Shown here: one piece after another, positions 44,161 to 51,520 of the stretch
Layout: every line of letters begins with the position of its first letter
Numbering within the stretch: the first letter of the stretch is position 1
NCBI RefSeq assembly: GCF_014197035.1
Contig: NZ_JACIEU010000008.1
Span: forward strand, 1-64,000
Length of the DNA stretch: 64,000 bases
Reading direction: 5' to 3'
From: Sphingobium scionense
GTDB taxonomy: Bacteria; Pseudomonadota; Alphaproteobacteria; Sphingomonadales; Sphingomonadaceae
Notes under the pieces: model-generated
Told to the model about the DNA's origin: nothing
What the model saw: the letters and a program-made list of their open reading frames with translations, nothing else
The model's database searches: none
Program-made: the position numbers and the translations under genes

Positions 44161-45075
44161 TCAGGGGAGGAGTGTGACGCGCCAGGTTTCGCCTTCGATC
44201 GGGTCGCCAAAGACGGTGTGGACATCGCTCGACACGCAGGTGAAGCCGTGGCGGGCATAGATGCGGCGGGCGGGTTCCAATATCTTGTGGGTCCAGAGCG
44301 TGACGGCGCGGTAACCCTTGTCGCGGGCGAATTGCAGGCAGGTGGCGACCAGTGCGTCGCCAATGCCGCGCCGCCGGGCAAAGGGTTCGACATGGAGCAG
44401 GCGCAGCCGGGCGAAGCCGTCGCCCTCGTCGGTCAGGAATATCGCGCCGGCCATGACGCCGTCGATCTCCGCGATCCAGCATTGTTCCCGATCGGGCTTG
44501 AAGTCGCGCAGGAAGGCGGCGACGGTTTCGGCCTCCAGCGTTTCGAGCGGCCGGCCCCAGCCATGGCTGGCGGCGTAGAGGATCGACTGGCGGGTGACGA
44601 CCTGGCTGACCTCGCCGGTGCGGAACGGGCGGATGGTGAAGGGGCCGCCGCTGGCCGGATCGAGCAGCAGCCGCGCGCGGGTGAGCGCCTGGAGCAGATC
44701 CTGCTGTTCGACGCTGTCGAGCCGTTCCAGATCCTGGGCGACGACGGCGCGCTGGCGGCTGTCGATCTGGTCGAAGGCGGCGCGGCCGGTGGCGGTGAGG
44801 CGGATCGGGCGGGCGCGGGCATCCTCCGCCTCCTGATCGCGGATGATCCAGTCCTTCTTTTCGAAGCGGGCGATCATACGGCTGAGATAGCCGCGATCCA
44901 GGTTCAGTTCGGCCTGGAGGGTGCTGGCGAGGACGGGTTCCAGCCGGGCGATCTCGAACAGCAGCCGTGCCTCTGGCAGGTTGGCGTCGCTGTCGAGGAA
45001 GCGCGCGTCGATCGCGCCCACATGGCGGGTGAAGAAGCGGTTGAACGTGCGGATGGTTGCGATGGCCTGTTCCAT
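44161..45075 (-). CDS. MarR-GNAT fusion (regulator plus acetyltransferase)
   Basis: A 304-residue two-domain protein. Residues 1-140 are a MarR winged helix (LASTLQAELNLDRGYLSRMI, FEKKDWIIRDQEAEDARARP). Residues 150-304 are a GNAT acetyltransferase with the acetyl-CoA loop EPFARRRGIGDALVATCLQF and YARHGFTCVSSDVH. Such fusions are known in many bacteria, and the acetyl-acceptor is usually unknown. A perfect inverted repeat 22 bases before the start is a likely autoregulatory operator. Confidence 0.92.
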   Translation of the reverse strand: MEQAIATIRTFNRFFTRHVGAIDARFLDSDANLPEARLLFEIARLEPVLASTLQAELNLDRGYLSRMIARFEKKDWIIRDQEAEDARARPIRLTATGRAAFDQIDSRQRAVVAQDLERLDSVEQQDLLQALTRARLLLDPASGGPFTIRPFRTGEVSQVVTRQSILYAASHGWGRPLETLEAETVAAFLRDFKPDREQCWIAEIDGVMAGAIFLTDEGDGFARLRLLHVEPFARRRGIGDALVATCLQFARDKGYRAVTLWTHKILEPARRIYARHGFTCVSSDVHTVFGDPIEGETWRVTLLP

Positions 45076-45096
45076 GCCGATCCATCAGCATTGAAT

Positions 45097-45111
45097 GTTG
45101 ACGGAGTCAAC
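45097..45111. promoter_or_regulatory. MarR-type operator
   Basis: GTTGAC-GGA-GTCAAC, a perfect 6-3-6 inverted repeat 22 bases before the MarR-GNAT start codon. Position and symmetry suit binding by the dimeric MarR domain and autorepression. Confidence 0.6.
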
Positions 45112-45198
45112 TATATTTGGGAAGGCGAATGCGGAACGGCCGCAGTCCATGGCCGTCCCGCACCCCAAATCCCTCAGGAGAGGGATGAAGCCTTGGCA

Positions 45199-45225
45199 GA
45201 CGGGCCGATCAGTGACCGGCCCGTC
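45199..45225 (-). terminator. Hairpin after the outer-membrane protein gene
   Basis: A perfect 9-bp stem (GACGGGCCG / CGGCCCGTC) with a 9-base loop starts 12 bases past the stop of the minus-strand barrel gene. The T-tract is weak. Confidence 0.5.
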
Positions 45226-45236
45226 CGTTCATGCGA

Positions 45237-45791
45237 TCAATATTTGACGACGACGCCGGCCATCGGGCGGATCGAGTGGAAATTGCCGGTCGTGTCGGCC
45301 TGGACGCGCAGGCGGACATTGCTGCGCTCGGCCGAACTGCCAAGGTCGGCCGGCGAGAGTTCGAGGCCCGCGCCATAGGTCATGCCATGATAGTCGCGGC
45401 TATCCTTGCCCAGTGCGTCGAAATTGGTCCACTGATAGCCGACCTTGCCGAAGAACATGCTGTCCTTGCCGGCCTTCACGCCGACGCGGCCGGCCGCGCC
45501 ATATTCCCAGTCGATATCGCCGCTGACGCCCTTTGACACGGTGCCTTCGACGCCGAGCACGAGCGGACCGGCGACATTATAGTTCACGCCCGCCACGCCT
45601 TCGACCATGCGGCCCTTGTAGCCGACGGGGGGAATGCCCTCCTTGCTGGTCTCGTTGTCATAATTATGCACGCCCGCCATCACGCCGACATAGGGTTCGA
45701 TGCGACGGGTGGAGCCGCTGTCTTCCTGCGCCATCGCGGCAGCAGGCAACAGGGTGGCGGCAGCAACTGCCGTGAAAAGCAGTGTCTTCAT
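45237..45791 (-). CDS. Small outer-membrane beta-barrel protein
   Basis: A 184-residue opacity-type barrel. The signal peptide KTLLFTAVAAATLLPAAAMA is cleaved before QEDSG. Alternating strands follow (IEPYVGVMAGVHNYDNET, LGVEGTVSKGVSGDIDWEYG, MFFGKVGYQWTNFD) and the protein ends RPMAGVVVKY with an aromatic C-terminal residue. Comparable proteins in sphingomonads are porin- or Omp25-like. Function unknown. Confidence 0.82.
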   Translation of the reverse strand: MKTLLFTAVAAATLLPAAAMAQEDSGSTRRIEPYVGVMAGVHNYDNETSKEGIPPVGYKGRMVEGVAGVNYNVAGPLVLGVEGTVSKGVSGDIDWEYGAAGRVGVKAGKDSMFFGKVGYQWTNFDALGKDSRDYHGMTYGAGLELSPADLGSSAERSNVRLRVQADTTGNFHSIRPMAGVVVKY

Positions 45792-46106
45792 GGGGGTGAC
45801 CCTTTATCTGTTTCTGAAAATTGGGCCGGGGTGTGGACCCGCCGGCATGTCCCGTGCGCTGCAAGCGTCTGCAAGGACATGGGGGATCAATGGACGGGGC
45901 GGCCGGAAGGTTTCCTGAACGAAATGCGAAATATCGGTCGAACCATGATTATGTGTTGGAAACGACACGGTTTCTGTCAGGAAGATGAACGAAAGTCGGT
46001 CTTTCTGAACGACAGATAAACGTCCGATCTTGAACCGCTTTTCATTCACCACCAATTCAACCGCGGGGCGTTAACCGGGGTCATGAACGATATGAGGAGA
46101 CAGGCA
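45792..46106. promoter_or_regulatory. Divergent promoter region with three TGAACGA repeats
   Basis: This 315-base region separates the minus-strand barrel gene from the plus-strand RcnB-like gene. TGAACGAAA occurs at 45916 and 45986, and TGAACGA at 46006; the last two are 20 bases (two helical turns) apart. This is the pattern of a response-regulator binding array. No gene is supported here. Confidence 0.4.
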
Positions 46107-46805
46107 ATGAAGCGGACCGGATCACGATTCCTGGCTGCGCTTGGTCTCGCGAGCGCGATGGCCCTGGGGGGCTGCGCCTATGATGACGGCTATGGTTATG
46201 GCGGGGTGAACGTCGGCACCGGCTATTATGGCGGTGGTGGCTATTATGGCGACGGCTATTACGGCCCTTATGGCTATGCGCCGGGCGGCTATGGCGGCTG
46301 GTATAACGACTATTATTATCCCGGCAGCGGCTATTATGTCTATGATCGTGGCGGCGCCCGCCATCGCTGGAACGACGGCCAGCGTCGCTATTGGGAGGCA
46401 CGCCGCAAGGACCGGCCAGGCAATGGTCGTCCCGGTGACGGGCGACCAGGCAATGGGCGACCGGGCTGGGACCGCCCCGGTGATGGCCGCCCCGATGGCG
46501 ATCGGCCGGGTAATGGCCGGCCCGGCAACGGCCGGCCCGGCTGGAATGGCGGCGATGGCCGGCCCAATGACGGCAATTGGAGCCGTCCGCGTCCGCCGCG
46601 CGGCAATGATGCGCCCGGTCGCGGGCGTCCGACGCCGGGCGCCAGCGGTGGTGATCAGCGCTATGTGCCGCAGCCCGGCCAGCGCCCGCCCCAGGCGAGC
46701 CGCCCGCCGCGCGACATGGGCGGCAGCGCCCGTCCGGCACCGCGCATGCGGAGTGGTGGTGAAATAAGGGGTGGCCGGGAGCCGGAACGGACCCGGCCCC
46801 AGTGA
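46107..46805 (+). CDS. Gly/Tyr-rich lipoprotein with RcnB-like middle and Pro-Gly repeats
   Basis: A 232-residue lipoprotein. The signal ends in lipobox ALGGC. A Gly/Tyr-rich stretch (GYGYGGVNVGTGYYGGGGYY) is followed by an RcnB-like surface patch (YYVYDRGGARHRWNDGQRRY) and then a long disordered part built from repeats of GNGRPGDGRP type. The start at 46107 has GAGGAGA upstream. The repeats (about 46425-46560) are coding tandem repeats and probably vary between strains. It overlaps the next lipoprotein gene by 4 bases. Function unknown; RcnB relatives are periplasmic metal-homeostasis proteins. Confidence 0.75.
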   Translation: MKRTGSRFLAALGLASAMALGGCAYDDGYGYGGVNVGTGYYGGGGYYGDGYYGPYGYAPGGYGGWYNDYYYPGSGYYVYDRGGARHRWNDGQRRYWEARRKDRPGNGRPGDGRPGNGRPGWDRPGDGRPDGDRPGNGRPGNGRPGWNGGDGRPNDGNWSRPRPPRGNDAPGRGRPTPGASGGDQRYVPQPGQRPPQASRPPRDMGGSARPAPRMRSGGEIRGGREPERTRPQ

Positions 46806-47506
46806 TGCGGGAGACGTTCATGAGGGGGATGGCTGGCGCCGCGTTGTTGCTGGGCCTGGTGAGTCTGGCCGCCTGTGACGGGCGGGAGGAAAGTGCGATC
46901 GACAATCTGGCCAATGGCGCCAATGCCAGCCAGGTCGAGAATAATGTCCGGGCCGAGGCGCAGGCGCTGATGGAGCCGCTGGCGCCGCCGGCGCCCGGCA
47001 CGCCCGGCGGCCTGCCGGTCGAACCGGCGCCGGCCGAGGAAGGGGCGATCGATCCCGACAGCGCGCAGGGCGCGGCGCAGGTGGTGCAGGGCTATTATGG
47101 CTTGCTGGAGGAAAAGCGCTTCAGCGACGCGCAGGATCTGTGGAACGACCAGAGTGTGATCGGCGCGCAGGATGATGCGCATTTCGCCGCGCGCTTCCGT
47201 GGTTTCAGCGAGATCCATGCCAATATCGGCAGCCCGGCCGAGATCGAGGGCGCGGCGGGATCGAGCTTCGTGACGGTGCCGGTGCAGGTCTATGGCCGGC
47301 TGAAGGCGAACGGCAAGCCCTGGTATCGGCTGCGCCAGGTGGTGCTGCGTCGGGTCGATGAGGTGCCGGGCGCGAGCGAGGCGGATCGGCGCTGGCATAT
47401 CGAATCGATCGGCGCCTATGTCGCGCCGCCGGCGGACGAGGCGGACAATGCGACCCAGACCGCGCAGTTGATTTCCGCGACCGACGGCCTGGCCCGGAAA
47501 CACTGA
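46802..47506 (+). CDS. Lipoprotein of unknown function
   Basis: A protein of about 234 residues (start GTG 46802 or ATG 46805) with signal MAGAALLLGLVSLAACDG and lipobox SLAAC. The mature part has a Pro-rich linker (LAPPAPGTPGGLPVEPAPAE) and a C-terminal fold of NTF2-like character (VVQGYYGLLEEKRFSDAQDL, WYRLRQVVLRRVDEV). No family is named. The GTGA overlap with the preceding lipoprotein gene implies co-translation. Confidence 0.78.
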   Translation: MMRETFMRGMAGAALLLGLVSLAACDGREESAIDNLANGANASQVENNVRAEAQALMEPLAPPAPGTPGGLPVEPAPAEEGAIDPDSAQGAAQVVQGYYGLLEEKRFSDAQDLWNDQSVIGAQDDAHFAARFRGFSEIHANIGSPAEIEGAAGSSFVTVPVQVYGRLKANGKPWYRLRQVVLRRVDEVPGASEADRRWHIESIGAYVAPPADEADNATQTAQLISATDGLARKH

Positions 47507-47518
47507 CGTGCAAACGCA

Positions 47519-47549
47519 GACACCGGCGCGGCAGGGCCGCACCGGTGTC
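47519..47549. terminator. Two-tier hairpin between convergent genes
   Basis: An 8-bp outer stem (GACACCGG / CCGGTGTC), a C/A mismatch, a 5-bp inner stem (GCGGC / GCCGC) and a 3-base loop. It lies 13 bases after the lipoprotein stop and faces the cyclophilin gene's 3' end. There is no T-tract. Confidence 0.55.
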
Positions 47550-47607
47550 GAGGCTGGGCCTGCCGCCATGCCCACGAGGGCTGACGGTGGCCTTGACGGC
47601 GTATCGC

Positions 47608-48060
47608 TTAGGCGACGGTCGCCTTGACGATCTTGCCCGGAGTCTTGGGCGGCTCGCCCTTGGGCAGCGCGTCGACATGTTCCATGCCCGAGGTGACTTC
47701 GCCCCAGACGGTATATTGGCCGTCGAGGAAGGTGGCGTCGTCGAAGCAGATGAAGAACTGGCTGTTGGCGCTGTTCGGGTTCATCGCGCGGGCCATCGAG
47801 CACACGCCGCGGACATGCGGTTCGCGGCTGAATTCGGCCTTGATGTCGGGCAGCTTGGAACCGCCCATGCCGGTGCCGGTCGGATCGCCGCCCTGGGCCA
47901 TGAAGCCGGGGATGACGCGGTGGAAGACCACGCCGTCATAGAAGCCGTCCTTGGCAAGGCTGGTGATGCGTTCGACATGGCCGGGCGCCAGATCGGGGCG
48001 CAGCTTGATCACGACGTCGCCGCCGCTGTCGAGGGAAAGGGTAAGGGTTTCGTCGGCCAT
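47608..48060 (-). CDS. Cyclophilin-type peptidyl-prolyl cis-trans isomerase
   Basis: A 150-residue cytoplasmic cyclophilin: GFYDGVVFHRVIPGFMAQGG with the catalytic Arg, GVCSMARAMNPNSANSQFFI and ATFLDGQYTVWGEVTSGMEH. It has no signal peptide. The start at 48060 is the first ATG giving the family N-terminus ETLTLSLDSGGDVVIKLRPD. It assists folding by isomerising prolyl bonds. It is divergent from mgtE. Confidence 0.94.
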   Translation of the reverse strand: MADETLTLSLDSGGDVVIKLRPDLAPGHVERITSLAKDGFYDGVVFHRVIPGFMAQGGDPTGTGMGGSKLPDIKAEFSREPHVRGVCSMARAMNPNSANSQFFICFDDATFLDGQYTVWGEVTSGMEHVDALPKGEPPKTPGKIVKATVA

Positions 48061-48243
48061 GAAAGATCCTCTCATTGGGGAAGGCGTTGATGGCCCCATA
48101 TAGAGGCTTGGGATAGGGATGGAAGCGGCTGTTTGGCAAAGCCTGTCCCATCTGTTGCCAAAGCGCGTCCAAGCCCATTGCAATTATATTGTGCATCGGC
48201 GAAAGCATCGCAATGTTACAGGAACCGGACAGTTGCGCGCGCC

Positions 48244-49695
48244 ATGACCGAACGTGGCGATTTGGCCGAGCCGCGGCCGCACGAGGAACTTGCTGACGAG
48301 AGCCTGATCTCGGCCGGTATGGAGCAGGCCGAGTCGAGCCTGGACGAGGATGACCGGCTGAAGCCCGAATTCCTGTCCGCCGTGCTGGATGCGGTGGACG
48401 AAGGCGACATCGATCATGCGCGCGAGCTGGTATCGCCGCTGCACCCCGCCGACATCGCCGACCTTCTGGAACTGACACCGTCGGAACAGCGCGGCGACGT
48501 GGCGGCTGCGCTGGGCGACCTGGTCGGCGCGGAGGTTCTGTCCGAACTCAACGACTATGTGCGCGACGACCTGATCGGGTCGCTGGCGCCCGAGCAGGTT
48601 GCCGAATTCGCCTCCGAACTCGATACTGACGACGCCGTCGCGATCATCGAGGATATGGAGGAGGCCGACCAGCAGGCGGTGCTGGAGGCGATGGAGCCGG
48701 AAGATCGCGCTGCGATCGAATCCGCGCTTTCCTATCCCGAAGAATCCGCCGGCCGCCTGATGCAGCGTGACCTGGTCGCGGTGCCCGAGCATATGACGGT
48801 CGGCCAGGTGATCGACTATCTGCGCGACAATGGCGACCTGACCCGTGATTTCTGGGAAATCTTCGTCGTCGATGAAGGCCATAAGCCGATCGGCACCTGT
48901 CAGCTCAGCTGGGTGCTGACCTGTCCGCGCGGCGTTGCCATGGCCGACCTGATGAAGCGCGAGCAGACGCTGATCCCGGTCGACATGGATCAGGAAGAAG
49001 TGGCGCTGCGCTTCCAGAAATATGCGCTGATTTCCGCCGCTGTGGTCGATGGCAGCGGCCGGCTGGTCGGCATGATCACGGTCGACGACATCGTCCACAT
49101 CATTTCCGAGGAAGCGGGCGAGGATATCCTGCGCCTGTCGGGTGCGGGCGAAGGCGACATCAACGAGCCGGTGATGGACAGCTATCGCGCGCGCGTGCGC
49201 TGGCTGCTAACCAATTTGCTGACCGCGCTGGTCGCGTCGACGATCATCGGCATTTTCGAGCATACGATCGAGCAGATGGTGGCGCTCGCCACGCTGATGC
49301 CGATCGTCGCGGGCGTGGGCGGCAATGCCGGCAGCCAGACCATGGCGGTGACGGTGCGCGCGCTTGCCACCAACCAGATTACCGGGTCGAACGCCCGCCG
49401 CACCATATTGCGCGAAATTCGCGTGGCGCTGCTCAACGGCTGCACCGTGGCGCTGGTGCTGGGGCTGGGCGTGGGGCTTGTGTTCCACAATGTCGCGCTG
49501 GGCGGCGTGATTGCCGCGGCGATGATGACCAATATCGTGACCGCCGGGCTGGCGGGCGCGGCGGTGCCGCTGGCGTTCGACCGGATGAACCTCGACCCGG
49601 CGGTGGCATCCTCCATCTTCGTCACCATGATCACGGACTCGATGGGCTTCTTCGCTTTTCTGGGGCTGGCGACGGCGGCGGGATTGACCGGCTGA
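48244..49695 (+). CDS. mgtE: Magnesium transporter MgtE
   Basis: A 483-residue MgtE: an N-terminal superhelical domain (LHPADIADLLELTPSEQRGD), a CBS pair (RLMQRDLVAVPEHMTVGQVI; RLVGMITVDDIVHII) that senses magnesium, and five C-terminal membrane helices with the pore motif GVGGNAGSQTMAVTVRALAT and the selectivity-filter Asp in TMITDSMGFFAFLG. Length fits the family. The M-box or other magnesium riboswitch was not seen upstream. Confidence 0.94.
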   Translation: MTERGDLAEPRPHEELADESLISAGMEQAESSLDEDDRLKPEFLSAVLDAVDEGDIDHARELVSPLHPADIADLLELTPSEQRGDVAAALGDLVGAEVLSELNDYVRDDLIGSLAPEQVAEFASELDTDDAVAIIEDMEEADQQAVLEAMEPEDRAAIESALSYPEESAGRLMQRDLVAVPEHMTVGQVIDYLRDNGDLTRDFWEIFVVDEGHKPIGTCQLSWVLTCPRGVAMADLMKREQTLIPVDMDQEEVALRFQKYALISAAVVDGSGRLVGMITVDDIVHIISEEAGEDILRLSGAGEGDINEPVMDSYRARVRWLLTNLLTALVASTIIGIFEHTIEQMVALATLMPIVAGVGGNAGSQTMAVTVRALATNQITGSNARRTILREIRVALLNGCTVALVLGLGVGLVFHNVALGGVIAAAMMTNIVTAGLAGAAVPLAFDRMNLDPAVASSIFVTMITDSMGFFAFLGLATAAGLTG

Positions 49696-49718
49696 ACCGC
49701 CGCCCCATCTAGACGCCA

Positions 49719-50117
49719 ATGCCGTTGCACCTGACCAAGATCGCCTTCCAGAGCGAAAGCCCCGCGACCCTCAAGGCCTGGCTGGAAAGCCATGCCGACG
49801 AGGCGCGCCTGACCACCCGCTATCTGCCCAAGCGGCTGGAGGAGATGGATGGCGGATCGCTCTACTGGATTCACGGCCATGCGCTGGTCGGCCGCAGTCC
49901 GATCCTGGGTTTCCAGGAAACGGGGCAGGGGCGCTACTGGATCCGGCTGGCGCCACGGCTGATCCCGGTGCGGACGGCACCCAAGCGCGCGCATCAGGGC
50001 TGGCGCTATCTGGAGGACAAGGACGCGCCGCCCGATCTGGGCGGCGGCGAGGCGGACGATCTGGAAGCGATGCCGCCCGCCATGCTGAACGAACTGGCGC
50101 GGCTGGGGCTGGTCTGA
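49719..50117 (+). CDS. DUF1489 family protein
   Basis: A 132-residue protein of DUF1489, common in alphaproteobacteria and of unknown function: TTRYLPKRLEEMDGGSLYWI, HALVGRSPILGF and KRAHQGWRYLEDKDAPPDL are the conserved blocks. It follows mgtE by 23 bases. The stop codon sits in the loop of a perfect hairpin shared with the convergent amidohydrolase. Confidence 0.88.
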   Translation: MPLHLTKIAFQSESPATLKAWLESHADEARLTTRYLPKRLEEMDGGSLYWIHGHALVGRSPILGFQETGQGRYWIRLAPRLIPVRTAPKRAHQGWRYLEDKDAPPDLGGGEADDLEAMPPAMLNELARLGLV

Positions 50118-50130
50118 CGCCAGCCCCAGC
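50102..50130. terminator. Hairpin shared by DUF1489 and amidohydrolase genes
   Basis: A perfect 11-bp inverted repeat (GCTGGGGCTGG / CCAGCCCCAGC) with a 7-base loop that contains the DUF1489 stop codon. No T-tract on either side. Confidence 0.5.
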
Positions 50131-50136
50131 ACGGGA

Positions 50137-51453
50137 TCAGATCATCGGCTTGCCGTCGGCCTTGACCACGGCGCCGCCCTTCATCACGAAGCCGACCTTT
50201 TCGAGCTGGCGGACATCGGCCAGCGGATCGCCGTCGACCGCGATCAGGTCGGCATAGCGGCCGGCCTGCAGCGTGCCGACATCGGCGCTGCCCAGCAGAT
50301 CGGCGGCATTGGCGGTGGCGGCCTTGATCGCTTCCATCGCCGGCATCCCCGCGCGCACCATCAGCGCGAATTCCTGGGCATTTTCGCCATGGTCGGACAG
50401 GCCGAACGTGTCGGTGCCGAAGGCGATCTTGACCCCGGCGGCATAGGCATCGCGCAGATTCTTCTGCAGCAGCGGGCCGATCACCAATGCCTTTTCGGCG
50501 GTCGAGGGATTGAGCTGTTCGGGATGTTCCCTGGCGCGCTGATAGACGCGCTCGCCCACCAGCATGGTCGGCACCAGATAGGCGCCATATTGCTTGAAGA
50601 TCTTGTAGCTGCCGGCGTCGGCATAGGAGCCATGCTCGATCGAATCGACACCCAGTGCAATCGTGTGGTCGATCGCCTCCTTACCATGGGCATGGGCGGC
50701 GACCTTCATGCCCAGGCTATGGGCGGTGTCGATCACCGCCTTGATCTCCTCGTCGGTCATCAGCTGATGCTTGGGATCGTCGCCGATCGACATGACCCCG
50801 CCTGACGGCATGATCTTGATGAGGTCTGCGCCCTCGCGCTTCAGCCGGCGCACGGCGATGCGGGCGGCTTCCGGGCTGTCGATCACATTGTCGCTGATAT
50901 GGGGAATGTCGGCAAATTCGACGCGCAGGCCGTTGACCGCATCGCCATGGCCGCCGGTGGGGCCGAGCGGCGTGCCCGCCACCCACAGGCGCGGGCCGGG
51001 GATGACGGCGCCGTCGATCGATTTCTTGAGCGCGACGATCACCTGGGTATCGGCGCCGCAGTCGCGGACCGAGGTGAAGCCGGCGAGCAGCGTGTTGCGC
51101 ACGAAGCCGGTCGCCTCGATCGCGTCCTCATAGGCGCTGCGCGTCACGGCGTTGCGGATCGGGTCGCCGGCGTGCCAGCCGGCGGTGATATGGTCATGGG
51201 TGTCGATCAGGCCGGGCAGCACGGTCTTGGCCGACAGGTCGATCACCTCCGCGCCGGCGGGCGTGACGAAGCCCGACTGGATCGCGGTGATGCGATCGTC
51301 ATGAATCAGGATCGACACTTTCTCGCGCGCGGCGGCGCCGGTGCCGTCGATCATCCGTCCGGCATGGACCACGACATCCTTGGCCATCGCGGCCGGCGCC
51401 GACATCGCGACCATGCTGCATGCGGCCAGCGCCGCTGCCTTCCCCCAGATCAT
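50137..51453 (-). CDS. Exported amidohydrolase (Xaa-Pro dipeptidase/imidazolonepropionase-like)
   Basis: A 438-residue amidohydrolase with signal KAAALAACSMVAMSAPAAMA. Metal ligands are HxH in GLIDTHDHITAGW, the carboxylated Lys in GADLIKIMPSGG, His in KVAAHAHGKEAIDH and DSIEHGSYAD, and Asp in IAFGTDTFGLSD. This binuclear arrangement matches prolidase-like members that cut Xaa-Pro or N-acyl amino acids. It works in the periplasm. The C-terminal ADLIAVDGDPLADVRQLEKV is the family's closing motif. Confidence 0.9.
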   Translation of the reverse strand: MIWGKAAALAACSMVAMSAPAAMAKDVVVHAGRMIDGTGAAAREKVSILIHDDRITAIQSGFVTPAGAEVIDLSAKTVLPGLIDTHDHITAGWHAGDPIRNAVTRSAYEDAIEATGFVRNTLLAGFTSVRDCGADTQVIVALKKSIDGAVIPGPRLWVAGTPLGPTGGHGDAVNGLRVEFADIPHISDNVIDSPEAARIAVRRLKREGADLIKIMPSGGVMSIGDDPKHQLMTDEEIKAVIDTAHSLGMKVAAHAHGKEAIDHTIALGVDSIEHGSYADAGSYKIFKQYGAYLVPTMLVGERVYQRAREHPEQLNPSTAEKALVIGPLLQKNLRDAYAAGVKIAFGTDTFGLSDHGENAQEFALMVRAGMPAMEAIKAATANAADLLGSADVGTLQAGRYADLIAVDGDPLADVRQLEKVGFVMKGGAVVKADGKPMI

Positions 51454-51520
51454 GTAACCCCCTGTTTAATTTGATGGCGGCAGCGTCGCGCGCACCGAGC
51501 CGGCCGTCAACGGATTTATA

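Noticed and set aside
46425..46560. Regular short repeats resembling a CRISPR array
   Set aside because: The repeats are contiguous, in frame and code for GNGRPGDGRP units; there are no spacers and no cas genes.
48061..48243. Magnesium riboswitch before mgtE
   Set aside because: I saw no M-box-like conserved elements in the 180 bases; only the divergent cyclophilin promoter.
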